Below, one piece after another: positions 7,299-15,722 of a DNA stretch of 32,724 nucleotides (positions are counted from its first letter, which is position 1; each line of letters opens with the position of its first letter). Both the position numbers and the translations under genes were made by a program. The stretch is from positions 1-32,724 of the forward strand of contig UQFC01000026.1 of the NCBI GenBank assembly GCA_900540335.1. Direction: 5' to 3'. Source of the stretch: an uncultured Clostridium sp. (lineage in GTDB: Bacteria; Bacillota; Clostridia; Lachnospirales; Lachnospiraceae). The notes under the pieces were generated by a model, which made no database searches, was not told the DNA's origin, and was given only the letters and a program-made list of their open reading frames with translations.

Positions 7299-8825
7299 AT
7301 GTATACCCTTTCTTCTCTCTCCCCTCGAAAAAAGGCTTTTCTGCTCAGTACTCTGCTGCTGACGGCATCCGGCTTTATCTGCCGGGTACTGGGCTTTTTT
7401 TACCGTATTTTCCTGTCCCGCACCATCGGCGCAGAAGGACTGGGCATTTACCATATGATTCATCCTGTTTTCGGCATCTGCTTTTCCCTCTGCGCCGGAT
7501 CCATGCAGACGGCCCTCTCCCAGCTCATTGCCTCGCGCACGGCAGACGGAAAACGTATTTTTCACAGGGGAATCCTTCTGTCCATGGGCATGTCCCTGGT
7601 TCTGGCCGCCCTCATCTGCCGGTACTCCGTTTTTCTTGCCGACTGTGTCCTGATGGCACCGGAGTGCGCCCCGTATCTTCCGATCATGGGACTCTCCGTT
7701 CCCTTTGCCGCCTTCCACGCCTGTATCAACGGATATTATTACGGTTTCCAGAAATCCAGGGTTCCTGCCTTTTCCCAGATTGCAGAGCAGGTAATCCGCA
7801 TGACCCTTGTTTTTTTCCTTGCCGGATCCATGATCGCTGCCGGAAAAGAAATCACCGTTGAACTCGCTGTGACCGGTCATCTGATCGGGGAAATGGCATC
7901 TGCTCTTTTTACCTTCCTGTGCCTGCTTTTTATTCCGCCTCAGCGAGCTTCCGCCTCTTCCCGGACTCCGGCTGCTTCCATCACGCTTCCCCTCCTTACT
8001 CTCGCACTTCCTTTGATGGGAAACCGTCTTGTTTTAAATATTCTTGCCAGCGCCGAAGCAGTCTGGATTCCCAACAGACTTCAGCGTTTTGGCCTTTCCT
8101 CCGCTGAAGCCTTTTCCGTTTACGGCGTTCTCACCGGAATGGCTCTGCCCTTTATTCTCTTTCCCTCCGCCATCACCAATTCCATGGCTGTGCTTCTCCT
8201 TCCCAATGTCGCCCAGGCCCAGTCAGAAGGGAAACAGGAGCGAATCGCCTCCTGTATTGCCATGTCTCTCCGGTACAGTCTGTATATGGGAATTCTCTGT
8301 ACCGGCATTTTTATTTTATTCGGCTCTGCCCTGGGAACCAGCGTATTTCACGATCCCACGGCAGGACGTTTTATCCGGATTCTTGCCTGGCTCTGCCCGT
8401 TTCTGTATCTGTCCACCACCACAGGCAGCATCCTGAACGGCCTTGGCCGAACCCGTACCACCTTCCTGCAAAATACCGCCGCCCTGGTTCTTCGCATTGG
8501 CTTTGTACTGTTTGGAATCCCCCGGTTCGGCATTATGGCCTATCTGTGGGGCATGCTTGCCAGCGAACTGTTTTTGTCCCTGCTCCATCTGTATGCCCTG
8601 TTTCGTCAGATTCCGTTTTTCTGGAATGCCTGGGAAATGATTGGAAAGCCCGCCTTCTTTCTCCTTCTCTCTGTAGGCATTCACTATTTTGTTTCTGCCC
8701 TTCACCCGGAAACAGGGCAGCTTCCTCTTTTTCTGGAAACTGCCCTGCAAATATTCTTTTTCTCTTTTTCTTATGGGGGACTGCTTTTGGTATTCCACCT
8801 GGGACGTTTGGGAAGCAGACGGTAA
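7299..8825 (+). CDS. SpoVB-like polysaccharide/lipid flippase of the MOP superfamily
   Basis: An integral membrane protein of the oligosaccharide flippase family, the group of SpoVB, MurJ and Wzx that moves undecaprenyl-linked precursors across the membrane. The 508 residues form about 14 hydrophobic segments. The N-terminal region, with LTASGFICRVLGFFYRIFL followed by IGAEGLGIYHM, matches the SpoVB pattern of Firmicutes. The ATG has GGAGG about 10 nt upstream. It is transcribed alone, divergent from dctQM and convergent with cfa. In spore-formers SpoVB acts in cortex synthesis, while paralogues handle other polysaccharides; the sequence alone does not decide between these. Only a T-rich region, with no clean promoter, lies upstream. 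Confidence 0.8.
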   Translation: MYTLSSLSPRKKAFLLSTLLLTASGFICRVLGFFYRIFLSRTIGAEGLGIYHMIHPVFGICFSLCAGSMQTALSQLIASRTADGKRIFHRGILLSMGMSLVLAALICRYSVFLADCVLMAPECAPYLPIMGLSVPFAAFHACINGYYYGFQKSRVPAFSQIAEQVIRMTLVFFLAGSMIAAGKEITVELAVTGHLIGEMASALFTFLCLLFIPPQRASASSRTPAASITLPLLTLALPLMGNRLVLNILASAEAVWIPNRLQRFGLSSAEAFSVYGVLTGMALPFILFPSAITNSMAVLLLPNVAQAQSEGKQERIASCIAMSLRYSLYMGILCTGIFILFGSALGTSVFHDPTAGRFIRILAWLCPFLYLSTTTGSILNGLGRTRTTFLQNTAALVLRIGFVLFGIPRFGIMAYLWGMLASELFLSLLHLYALFRQIPFFWNAWEMIGKPAFFLLLSVGIHYFVSALHPETGQLPLFLETALQIFFFSFSYGGLLLVFHLGRLGSRR

Positions 8826-8855
8826 ATGCCGGCGCGCCGGGATAAAATCCCCCGC

Positions 8856-10019
8856 CTACACCGTCCGTATCATGGGAAGCTCATTATTAACGCCCCTGGA
8901 AAGAAGAAGCTGATGAAGGTCCACAATCCCGTTATGAAAAGCAGCCGCACAGGATGCCAGATACAGCTCCCACATCCGGACAAACTCTTTTCCCCGCTCA
9001 TATTCCAGCTGCTCCCTGTGTTTGAGAAAATTCTCCCGCCAGCAAAGAAGGGTTTTCGTGTAATGGCGGCGAAGGCTTTCTCCATCCAGCAGATAAAAAT
9101 TCTGTTCCGGGAGCAGATTTACGATTTCCCTCAGACTGGGAATGACTCCTCCTGGGAAAATATACCGGCGGATCCAGGGATCCCCCGGATGCTCCTTCTG
9201 CGCGCTGATAAAATGAAGAAGAAACAGACCTCCCGGCTTCAGCACCTGCTGCACTGCCTCCAGAAAAAGCCCGTAATTGCCCCTGCCCACATGCTCCAGC
9301 ATTCCCACACTGACCGCCCGGTCAAAGGTCATTCCACTGTCCTTTAATTCCCGGTAATCCATCAGCTTTACTGTCATCCGATCCTGCAGATGGTTTTCCT
9401 CAATCTCCCTGGACACCTGTTCAAACTGCTCCCGGCTTAGTGTAATCCCTACTGCCTTCACCCCGTAGTGCACCACAGCCCGTTTCATGAGAAAGCCCCA
9501 CCCGCAGCCAATATCCAACAGAGTCATCCCCGGCTTCAGCTGCAGCTTCTTCAAAATGTGATCCACTTTTCCCGCCTGGGCCTCAAAAAGCGAGGTTTCC
9601 TCCTCTGCAAAATATCCGCAGGAATAGCTCATAGTCTCATCCAGCCAGAGACCATAAAAATCATTTCCCAAATCATAGTGGAAAGCCACCTGCTCTTTTT
9701 GCTTCTTTTCATTTAAAGAGGTGTGAAGCAGGCCGGCAAGAGCCAGTCTGCTTGTCCGAAACCGTTCCATAGATCCGAGGAACAGATCCAGCACCTGATA
9801 CAGATCCCCTTCCACCTCCAAATCCCCTCTGGCATAGGCCTCACCCAAAGCCAGGGAAGTGCTTTGAAGCAGCTCCCTTCTGGGAATCTCCCGTCTGAGC
9901 TTTACCCGAAACCGGACAGGCCCATCCCCGATTACCTGAAATTCCTCTGCTGTCTCCAGTTCAAAGGAAACAGGAGTTATCTCCTCCAGATACCGGGCTA
10001 TAAAATTCTTCCGTTTCAT
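8856..10019 (-). CDS. cfa: cyclopropane-fatty-acyl-phospholipid synthase
   Basis: A SAM-dependent enzyme that adds a methylene bridge across the double bond of unsaturated acyl chains in membrane phospholipids, usually in response to acid or solvent stress. The 387-residue protein has an N-terminal lipid-binding part with FRVKLRREIP and LALGEAYARGDLEVEGDL, then FHYDLGNDFY (about 113-122), SYSCGYF with Cys134 at the bicarbonate-site position, and the SAM motif LDIGCGWG (168-175). Further on are VSVGMLEHVG and GGLFLLHFIS. The ATG has AAGGA about 7 nt upstream. It stands alone between the yitT-like gene and the convergent flippase gene. The upstream gap (10020-10135) contains a near-symmetrical CCATACTGTCAGTAAATGG, and I see no confident promoter. 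Confidence 0.93.
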   Translation of the reverse strand: MKRKNFIARYLEEITPVSFELETAEEFQVIGDGPVRFRVKLRREIPRRELLQSTSLALGEAYARGDLEVEGDLYQVLDLFLGSMERFRTSRLALAGLLHTSLNEKKQKEQVAFHYDLGNDFYGLWLDETMSYSCGYFAEEETSLFEAQAGKVDHILKKLQLKPGMTLLDIGCGWGFLMKRAVVHYGVKAVGITLSREQFEQVSREIEENHLQDRMTVKLMDYRELKDSGMTFDRAVSVGMLEHVGRGNYGLFLEAVQQVLKPGGLFLLHFISAQKEHPGDPWIRRYIFPGGVIPSLREIVNLLPEQNFYLLDGESLRRHYTKTLLCWRENFLKHREQLEYERGKEFVRMWELYLASCAAAFHNGIVDLHQLLLSRGVNNELPMIRTV

Positions 10020-10135
10020 ACTGTCGTCCTTCTTTCCATTCCATTTACTGACAGTATGGACGGCTTTCCTCTTCTTTAAACCAGGCTGCCCGCTTTTCCT
10101 TGTTTTCCTCTGTCAAATACCGGAATCCCGCTTTT

Positions 10136-11011
10136 TTAAAGCTTGGGCCGGTACCTCATATCCGCCACCGTATAAACTGTCATAAACGCATCCGGATCGG
10201 TGTGCATCATAAAATTCATCAGCCGCTGGTACTCGCTTTTATCCACAATCGTAATAATTTCATTGCGTTTTTCCATATTGTAGGCGCCGATGGCCTCATA
10301 AATAGTCGCGCCGCTGTGGAGCTCATGAAGAATAAATTCTCTCAGCTCCTTCTCTTTTTTCGTGATAATACATACCCGCCGCTTCAGATTCTGTCCGAAG
10401 ATAAAATGATCCAGCACAATTCCGTTAAAATACGTTCCCAGAATACTGAGAACCACTGTTTTTTTATCATAAACCAGGGCAGAGGACAGGGCTACGCACA
10501 TTCCGGAAAGCGACATGGCCCGCCCCAGCTCAATATGCAGATATTTATTCATAATCTTTGCCACAATATCCAGACCGCCGGAGGAGGCATTTCTGTTAAA
10601 AAGAATGCTCAGTCCAATGCTTACTGTCAGCACATAGCAAAGCACATCCAGCTCTGCGCTTCCTGTCAGTGACTGAAAATCCGGAAAAATTTTCTCAAAA
10701 ATTCCAAGAAACAGCGGCAGCATAATGCTGGTATATACGGTCTTTGCCCCGAATTCCCGCCCGCAGGTCAGAAATCCCACAATCAGCAGTCCCACATTAA
10801 AAATCATGGTAATGGCGGAAACCGGAAGAGGCACAAAGTTGGAAAGCACAATCGCCAGACCGGAAATACTGCTGACCGATGCGTGGCTGGGCATCAAAAA
10901 GAAAAACACTGCCGCTGCAATAATTCCCACAGCCACGGTCAGAATCCCTGCTTCCTTCCAGAAGCCCGCCTCTGTCCAGAACTGTTTCTTTTGTTTATTC
11001 TGTTCGTTCAT
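10136..11011 (-). CDS. YitT family membrane protein (DUF161 plus DUF2179)
   Basis: The 291-residue protein has five to six membrane segments in the first 200 residues, including the GREFGAKTVY and NRNASSGGLDIVA stretches typical of YitT proteins. It ends in a soluble DUF2179 domain (about 215-285) with ITKKEKELREFILHELHSGATIYEAIGAY, which resembles a small regulatory domain. The molecular function of the family is unknown. The ATG has AGGAG 9 nt upstream, and the promoter at 11042-11069 gives a short leader. It is followed by cfa in the same direction after a 116-bp gap, and no terminator is evident between them. Confidence 0.9.
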   Translation of the reverse strand: MNEQNKQKKQFWTEAGFWKEAGILTVAVGIIAAAVFFFLMPSHASVSSISGLAIVLSNFVPLPVSAITMIFNVGLLIVGFLTCGREFGAKTVYTSIMLPLFLGIFEKIFPDFQSLTGSAELDVLCYVLTVSIGLSILFNRNASSGGLDIVAKIMNKYLHIELGRAMSLSGMCVALSSALVYDKKTVVLSILGTYFNGIVLDHFIFGQNLKRRVCIITKKEKELREFILHELHSGATIYEAIGAYNMEKRNEIITIVDKSEYQRLMNFMMHTDPDAFMTVYTVADMRYRPKL

Positions 11012-11041
11012 TTCTGTAATCTCCTGTTTTATTCTAGGTTC

Positions 11042-11069
11042 ATTCTATCAAAATGTATTTCGATGTCAA
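11042..11069 (-). promoter_or_regulatory. sigma-A promoter of the yitT-family gene
   Basis: On the minus strand a perfect TTGACA (11064-11069) and TAGAAT (11042-11047) have a 16-bp spacer. The promoter lies just after the D,D-carboxypeptidase stop codon. Confidence 0.75.
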
Positions 11070-11089
11070 GTACGGAAACAGCACAGCCA

Positions 11090-12328
11090 TCACTTCTCGT
11101 CTTTCAATGCCTGCCCCGGAGACTCCATCATCCACGCTCTCCTCAGCTTCTTCAGATAATCCCGGTATCCGGCCTTTTTCACAGCTCCCTCTGTCACAAT
11201 TTCCACCTCTCCCAGAACCTTTCCCTTTAATTCATACCGGAGAACTCCCGCTTTTTCGCCCTCCTCCACCGGCGCTTCCATGGAATCCGGAAGCATCAGC
11301 TTTTTCTCCACCTGTGAAAAATCCTCTCCATTTAAGCTGAGATAGGAAAATTCTCCCTGGTAAGACAGGGGAACAAAATCCTCGATTCCATCTGCCACTG
11401 CCATAAGAGGAAGCTCCGGCATTTCCTGATCCTCGTACAGTCTGCAGCTGGCATACCCGTAATTCAACAGAGTCTGGGCATCTGCAAACCTTGCCTTATA
11501 ATCAGGGGCCGCCATGACAGCGGCAATCAAACGGATGCCGTCCTTTTCCGCAGTGGCAGACAGGCAGTATTTTGCCAGAGAGGTCGAGCCTGTTTTCAAC
11601 CCCGTCACCCGGTAACCGGCAGGCATTTTCAAAAGCCGGTTTGTATTGGAAAGCCCGAACTCCTTTGTTCCCTGTTTCGTTACATGTGTAATGGTATCCA
11701 TCCAGATGGTTGAATAATTATGAATCTGCGGATATCTGGTAATCAGCTCCCTGGACATAAGCGCAATGTCTCTGGCTGTAGTCAGATGCGCGGGATCCTC
11801 TGTCAGGCCGCAGCAGTCCACAAAATGAGTGCCGGTCATGCCCAGTCCTGCTGCCCGCTCATTCATCATCTGGACAAATGCCTCCTCCGAGCCTGCTATG
11901 TATTCCGCCATGGCAACCGACGCATCATTTCCCGACGCAATCACAATACATTTGATCAGCGTTTCCACTGTCTGAATCTCTCCCTCCTCCAGAAAGACCT
12001 GGGAACCGCCCATGGATTTTGCATAAGCGCTGGTAACCACCTCATCTGTCATTTTTATTTTTCCCTCATCAATAGCGTCAAAAATCAGAATCAGCGTCAT
12101 GATTTTTGTAATGCTGGCCGGACTTCTCTGTTCATCCGCCTGCTTCTCATAAATAATCTGTCCGGTAGAGGCCTCCATTAAAACTGCGCTGGGAGCAGAA
12201 ATCTCCGGACCGGAAACTGCCTCTGCCGCAACCGGAATTTCCAGCCGCGGCTCTTTATTCCAGCAGGCTGCTCCTGCCCCCTGTGTTCCCGCCAGCGCCA
12301 GACATAATGCCAGTACGATTCCTTTCAT
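11090..12328 (-). CDS. D-alanyl-D-alanine carboxypeptidase, PBP5/DacF type
   Basis: A class C low-molecular-weight penicillin-binding protein that trims the terminal D-Ala from peptidoglycan stem peptides. The catalytic triad motifs are all visible: SITK with Ser72 and Lys75, SGN at 132-134, and KTG at 245-247. A C-terminal beta domain follows (about 310-370), then an amphipathic, basic region near the end (YRDYLKKLRRAW) suited to membrane association. The N-terminus is a signal peptide with likely cleavage in TQGAGA-AC. I chose the ATG at 12326-12328 because AGGAG lies 8 nt upstream; the earlier ATG at 12334 overlaps that site too closely. A consensus TTGACA lies upstream, but no good -10 box at proper spacing. 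Whether it is a vegetative or a spore-specific enzyme cannot be told here. Confidence 0.92.
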   Translation of the reverse strand: MKGIVLALCLALAGTQGAGAACWNKEPRLEIPVAAEAVSGPEISAPSAVLMEASTGQIIYEKQADEQRSPASITKIMTLILIFDAIDEGKIKMTDEVVTSAYAKSMGGSQVFLEEGEIQTVETLIKCIVIASGNDASVAMAEYIAGSEEAFVQMMNERAAGLGMTGTHFVDCCGLTEDPAHLTTARDIALMSRELITRYPQIHNYSTIWMDTITHVTKQGTKEFGLSNTNRLLKMPAGYRVTGLKTGSTSLAKYCLSATAEKDGIRLIAAVMAAPDYKARFADAQTLLNYGYASCRLYEDQEMPELPLMAVADGIEDFVPLSYQGEFSYLSLNGEDFSQVEKKLMLPDSMEAPVEEGEKAGVLRYELKGKVLGEVEIVTEGAVKKAGYRDYLKKLRRAWMMESPGQALKDEK

Positions 12329-12409
12329 ATCCATCTCTCCTGAATCCTTCCATCTATAAGATCAGTCTATGGCAGGCAGAAAGAATCTATGTTCCTCTCT
12401 GTCAACATC

Positions 12410-12438
12410 TGGCTATTTGACCTTTTCTGTGCTATTAT
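12410..12438 (+). promoter_or_regulatory. possible extended -10 promoter of the deacetylase gene
   Basis: TGCTATTAT (12430-12438) forms an extended -10 element. The -35 hexamer at 17 bp spacing, TGGCTA (12410-12415), is weak. The downstream gene starts about 60 nt later. Confidence 0.45.
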
Positions 12439-12498
12439 AAGTAAAAGAAACCGCATCCTGACTGCAGATGCAGATAAGATAGAAATGAGGGATTTACT

Positions 12499-13950
12499 AT
12501 GATACCATACAATTCAGAAGAACGCGCCCGCTGGCGAAAACGAAGACGCACCATACGGCGCATAACCGTTGCAGCGGAATGTCTGGCTATCGTTGCCATT
12601 CTGGCTGCAGGCGCCATGTTTATCGGAACAAAAATCAAACATGCTGCCGGGAACAGCCAGAATGCCGCATCGGGAGCAGCTACCGCCTCCAATCAGGCCT
12701 CAACAGAAGAAATCAATCTCACAGACAATTCCTCCCAAAGCCAGGCCGCTTCCGAAACCGCTTCTCCGGAAACACCGGCTGAGAGCCTTCTGTCCCGGGC
12801 CTCTGCCCTGGCTGCGGGATACGATTATGACAAGGCCATTTCCCTGCTTCAGGAGGATGCACAGACAGCCTCCCTTCCGGAAGTCCAGTCTGCCATTGCC
12901 CAGTACGAAACCATTCGTCAGTCTCTGGTCCGGACTCCCATCAGCCAGGTGACCCATGTCTTTTTCCATTCCCTGATTGTGGATCCTGCCAAAGCCTTTG
13001 ACGGCCAGTCAGATCAGAACGGCTACAATCAGGTTATGACTACGGTAGACGAATTTAAAAAGATACTCCAGACCATGTATGATAAAGGATACGTTCTGGT
13101 CCGTCTTCATGATCTTGCCTGCGAAACCACCGATGAGACAGGAAAAACCGTTATGAAGGCCGGAGACATTATGCTGCCGGAAGGAAAAATTCCCTTTGTC
13201 ATGTCTCAGGATGATCTCTGCTACTACCCTTATATGGACGGTGACGGATTCGCCTCCCGGATTGTAATCGGAGAAGACGGAAAGCCTACCTGCGAAATGA
13301 TTCTTGAAGACGGCACTGCTGTTACCGGATCCTATGATCTGGTTCCTATTCTGGAGGATTTTATTCAGGAGCATCCTGATTTTTCCTACCGGGGCGCACG
13401 GGCTGTTCTGGCCTTTACCGGTTATGAGGGAATCCTGGGATACCGGACTGCTGCCTCCTATGCAGATTCTCCCACCTATGAGCAGGATCGCCAGGAAGCT
13501 GCGAAGGTTGCCCAGTGCTTAAAGGATCACGGCTGGGAGCTGGCCTCCCACAGCTGGGGACATCTGGATCTGGGTACTGTCGAATGGGATCGCTTCAAAA
13601 CAGACACCGATAAATGGGAGACAGAAGTAGACTCTCTCATCGGTCCTACGGATATTATTCTTTATCCCTTTGGCGCTGATGTGGGAGACTGGCACCCCTA
13701 TACTTCAGAAAATGAACGGTTTACCTATCTGTACCAGGCCGGATTCCGGTATTTCTGCAACGTGGACTCCAACCAGTACTGGGTACAGCTTGGAGACACC
13801 TTCCTGCGCCAGGGACGGCGCAATCTGGACGGCTACCGCATGTGGAAAGACATTACTGCCGAGGATCCTTCCCACAGAAAGCTGGAGGATCTGTTCCACG
13901 CAGAAGATGTTTTTGATTCTGCCCGCCCCACCCCGGTACCTGATATGTAA
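12499..13950 (+). CDS. membrane-anchored polysaccharide deacetylase (NodB-like)
   Basis: A predicted carbohydrate esterase 4 family protein that removes acetyl groups from an extracellular or cell-wall polysaccharide. A very basic cytoplasmic start (RWRKRRRTIRR) precedes one membrane helix (about 23-44). A Ser/Thr/Ala-rich linker follows to about residue 95, a helical region to about 145, and then the catalytic part. Motif 1 is SQDD (236-239), with the metal-binding Asp; motif 2 is HSWGH (351-355), with both zinc histidines; motif 3 is YPFG (389-392). SQDD replaces the more common TFDD, as seen in PgaB-like clostridial relatives. The ATG has an AGGG site 7 nt upstream. It is transcribed alone, divergent from the D,D-carboxypeptidase, which suits a role in cell-wall or matrix modification. 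The substrate is unknown. Confidence 0.83.
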   Translation: MIPYNSEERARWRKRRRTIRRITVAAECLAIVAILAAGAMFIGTKIKHAAGNSQNAASGAATASNQASTEEINLTDNSSQSQAASETASPETPAESLLSRASALAAGYDYDKAISLLQEDAQTASLPEVQSAIAQYETIRQSLVRTPISQVTHVFFHSLIVDPAKAFDGQSDQNGYNQVMTTVDEFKKILQTMYDKGYVLVRLHDLACETTDETGKTVMKAGDIMLPEGKIPFVMSQDDLCYYPYMDGDGFASRIVIGEDGKPTCEMILEDGTAVTGSYDLVPILEDFIQEHPDFSYRGARAVLAFTGYEGILGYRTAASYADSPTYEQDRQEAAKVAQCLKDHGWELASHSWGHLDLGTVEWDRFKTDTDKWETEVDSLIGPTDIILYPFGADVGDWHPYTSENERFTYLYQAGFRYFCNVDSNQYWVQLGDTFLRQGRRNLDGYRMWKDITAEDPSHRKLEDLFHAEDVFDSARPTPVPDM

Positions 13951-13963
13951 CAGCTTCACAAAT

Positions 13964-13989
13964 AAAAAAGAAGCTCGCAAGCGAGCTTC
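13964..13989 (-). terminator. intrinsic terminator of the cytidylate-kinase-like gene
   Basis: A perfect 8-bp stem GAAGCTCG/CGAGCTTC with a 4-nt loop is followed on the minus strand by TTTTTT. It lies about 100 nt after the minus-strand gene's stop, close to the end of the convergent deacetylase gene. In the plus direction the T run is absent, so it is a weaker terminator for that gene. A GC-rich CCGCCTGCGGCGGG palindrome sits next to it. Confidence 0.85.
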
Positions 13990-14093
13990 TCCGCCTGCGG
14001 CGGGTCACTTCTGTAACAAAGTTCCCTTCCGCCGCATGGCATTTCTTTTTCTATGCATGTCATTCTTCTTTAATCGAAATTACCGCCTTTCTC

Positions 14094-14723
14094 TTACCTC
14101 AGGCCTCTCTCCTCCAGATAATCAAGAATCACATTGACTGTTCCGTCAATTCCCAGCCGCGCTGTATTCAGCATCAGATCGTAGTTTCCCACATCCTCCC
14201 AGCTTCGTCCCGTATAATATCTGTGATAGTCCCGCCGTTCTTTATCGATTCGTTTGATATTTTTTACCAGATCCTTTTCCTCATACAAATGCTTCTCACG
14301 GATTCTGGCCTCTCTTGCCTCCATGTCTGCATAGAGAAATACCCGAACCAGTCTCTCTTCTCCCTCCAGCACATATTCTGCGCACCGGCCAATAAAAACA
14401 CAGGACTCTGCTGCCGCCAGCTTTCTGATTACCTCAGACTGGAATCGGAAAAGGTTATCCGCAGAAACCAGATCCGAGCCAAAGGAAGGCGCTCCCTGTT
14501 CCGGAACCAGAGAGCTGACGATTTTGTAGAGAAGCTTGTTTCCTGCCCGCTCGTCTGCCAGATGAAAATAGCTTTCCTTGATCCCGCTTTCCGCAGAATC
14601 CATCCGCAGAATGTTCTTGTCGTAACAGTGTACGCCAAGCTGTTCTGCCAGCTTCTTTCCCACCTCACCGCCGCCGCTTCCATACTGTCTGCCAATGGTT
14701 ACAATCCGCTTCCTGTTCTCCAT
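14094..14723 (-). CDS. cytidylate kinase-like family protein
   Basis: The 209-residue protein has a P-loop-like glycine-rich start, ITIGRQYGSGGGEVGKKLA (about residues 9-25), the hallmark of the cytidylate-kinase-like family found widely in Clostridia. FIGRCAEYVL and an Arg-rich lid segment (EAREARIREKHL) follow, then RRDYHRYYTGRSW and the LMLNTARLGID end motif. The family is related to nucleoside monophosphate kinases but is distinct from the Cmk that phosphorylates CMP, and its substrate is not established. The ATG at 14721-14723 has a perfect GGAGG 7 nt upstream; the frame extends further upstream without a better start. A promoter lies at 14830-14858, giving a leader of about 100 nt with a small GC hairpin. 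Confidence 0.85.
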   Translation of the reverse strand: MENRKRIVTIGRQYGSGGGEVGKKLAEQLGVHCYDKNILRMDSAESGIKESYFHLADERAGNKLLYKIVSSLVPEQGAPSFGSDLVSADNLFRFQSEVIRKLAAAESCVFIGRCAEYVLEGEERLVRVFLYADMEAREARIREKHLYEEKDLVKNIKRIDKERRDYHRYYTGRSWEDVGNYDLMLNTARLGIDGTVNVILDYLEERGLR

Positions 14724-14829
14724 AAAAGCGCCTCCTTTCCGGCACAGCCTGGCCGGTGCTTTGTCTCTGACAGAACAACAGCCGGGCTTTTCAAGGTTCT
14801 GCTTCCTTCCACTCTGTGTGAATATCTTT

Positions 14830-14858
14830 ATTTTATCATCTGTATTTCCCGAATGCAA
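14830..14858 (-). promoter_or_regulatory. promoter of the cytidylate-kinase-like gene
   Basis: On the minus strand TTGCAT (14853-14858) and TAAAAT (14830-14835) have a 17-bp spacer, and a TG dinucleotide one base before the -10 box makes it an extended -10 type. Confidence 0.65.
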
Positions 14859-14877
14859 GGCAGACCGCCTTCCTTTT

Positions 14878-15663
14878 CTACTTTTCCCTCTCCTGCACCA
14901 TAATCGTCGGATAACCGGCTGCTCTCAGCGTTTTTTCCATCCATGCCGCATGATCCAGATTCAGATATGCGCCTACCCTCACCTTAAACCAGCCGTCCTC
15001 CGCCACCAGAAAAGCAGGATAATCCTCCGCCTTCAGCTGTTCAGCCAGGCGCTCCGCCTCCTGTCTGTTTTTATAGGCTCCAACCTGAATCTGGTAATAC
15101 GCCGGACCCTCTGCCTCCATCCTTGCCGCTTCCAGAATTCCGTCTGCAATAGCCTGGGCCACCTTCTGGAAATTCTGATCAAAAAAGCGGTTATCCTTCT
15201 CATTATCCAAAAATCCCGCTTCCACCAGAACTGCCGGCATTTTTGTTTTCCTCAGAACAATCAGTCCCGGCCGTTCCATCACGCCCAGATCCTTCCAGCC
15301 CGTTTCCGTCAGTTTTTTATTGATTTCCGAGGCCATCAGCTGGGCCGCCCCTCCGTTTTCATATATGAGAGTCTGAATTCCCGATGCGGTTCCCGGAACC
15401 GGCATGGCATTTCTGTGAATTGACAGGAAATAATCCGCATCCTGATAATTTGCCATTTCTGCCTTTTCCCCCGGCGTGTGGTAACGGTCCGTAACCCGTG
15501 TATAGGATACGTCCATTCCATTTTCCGTCAAAATCTGTCCCACTGCCAATGCCAGCCGCAGGGTATCCGTCTTTTCTTCCCTTCCCTGAAATACGGCCCC
15601 CGGATCCTGTCCTCCATGACCTGCATCAATTACAATACTGACCTTATCTGCCATTGCGATCAA
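14878..15663 (-). CDS. CwlC-like N-acetylmuramoyl-L-alanine amidase with SPOR domain, no signal peptide
   Basis: A zinc amidase that cleaves peptidoglycan, with an Amidase_3 domain followed by a SPOR domain that binds glycan strands lacking stem peptides. Numbering from the in-frame ATG at 15654: His13 in DAGHGG, Glu27, His80 in LSIHRN and Glu145 in LVEAGF are the zinc and catalytic residues. The SPOR domain covers about 186-255, with two YQIQVGAY/FKVRVGAY-like half-repeats. The domain begins almost at residue 5, so there is no signal peptide. Size, order and missing export signal match Bacillus subtilis CwlC, which acts in the mother cell at late sporulation. The start is uncertain: a TTG at 15661-15663 has AAAGGAG 5 nt upstream, while the ATG three codons later is 14 nt from that site. 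A sporulation-type -10 sequence (CATACAGTA) lies upstream without a clear -35. Confidence 0.85.
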   Translation of the reverse strand: MIAMADKVSIVIDAGHGGQDPGAVFQGREEKTDTLRLALAVGQILTENGMDVSYTRVTDRYHTPGEKAEMANYQDADYFLSIHRNAMPVPGTASGIQTLIYENGGAAQLMASEINKKLTETGWKDLGVMERPGLIVLRKTKMPAVLVEAGFLDNEKDNRFFDQNFQKVAQAIADGILEAARMEAEGPAYYQIQVGAYKNRQEAERLAEQLKAEDYPAFLVAEDGWFKVRVGAYLNLDHAAWMEKTLRAAGYPTIMVQEREK

Positions 15664-15722
15664 AAATGCTCCTTTTCCATACTGTTCTAATATACTGTAT
15701 GAAAAAAGAGCAAAAACGGAAC

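Noticed and set aside
7203..7880. Minus-strand open frame of 225 codons antisense to the flippase gene
   Set aside because: It is the mirror of a strongly supported membrane protein, with low-complexity polar composition typical of antisense frames.
8824..8855. Terminator between the convergent flippase and cfa genes
   Set aside because: A CCGGCGCGCCGG palindrome and a GGGAT/ATCCC stem are present, but neither has a T run in either direction.
12398..12440. Minus-strand TTGACA as promoter of the D,D-carboxypeptidase gene
   Set aside because: No acceptable -10 hexamer occurs 16-18 bp downstream.
15680..15710. Sigma-E or sigma-K promoter for the CwlC-like gene
   Set aside because: CATACAGTA fits the -10 pattern, but no ATA or AC -35 element is found at the proper distance, so it is not listed as a feature.
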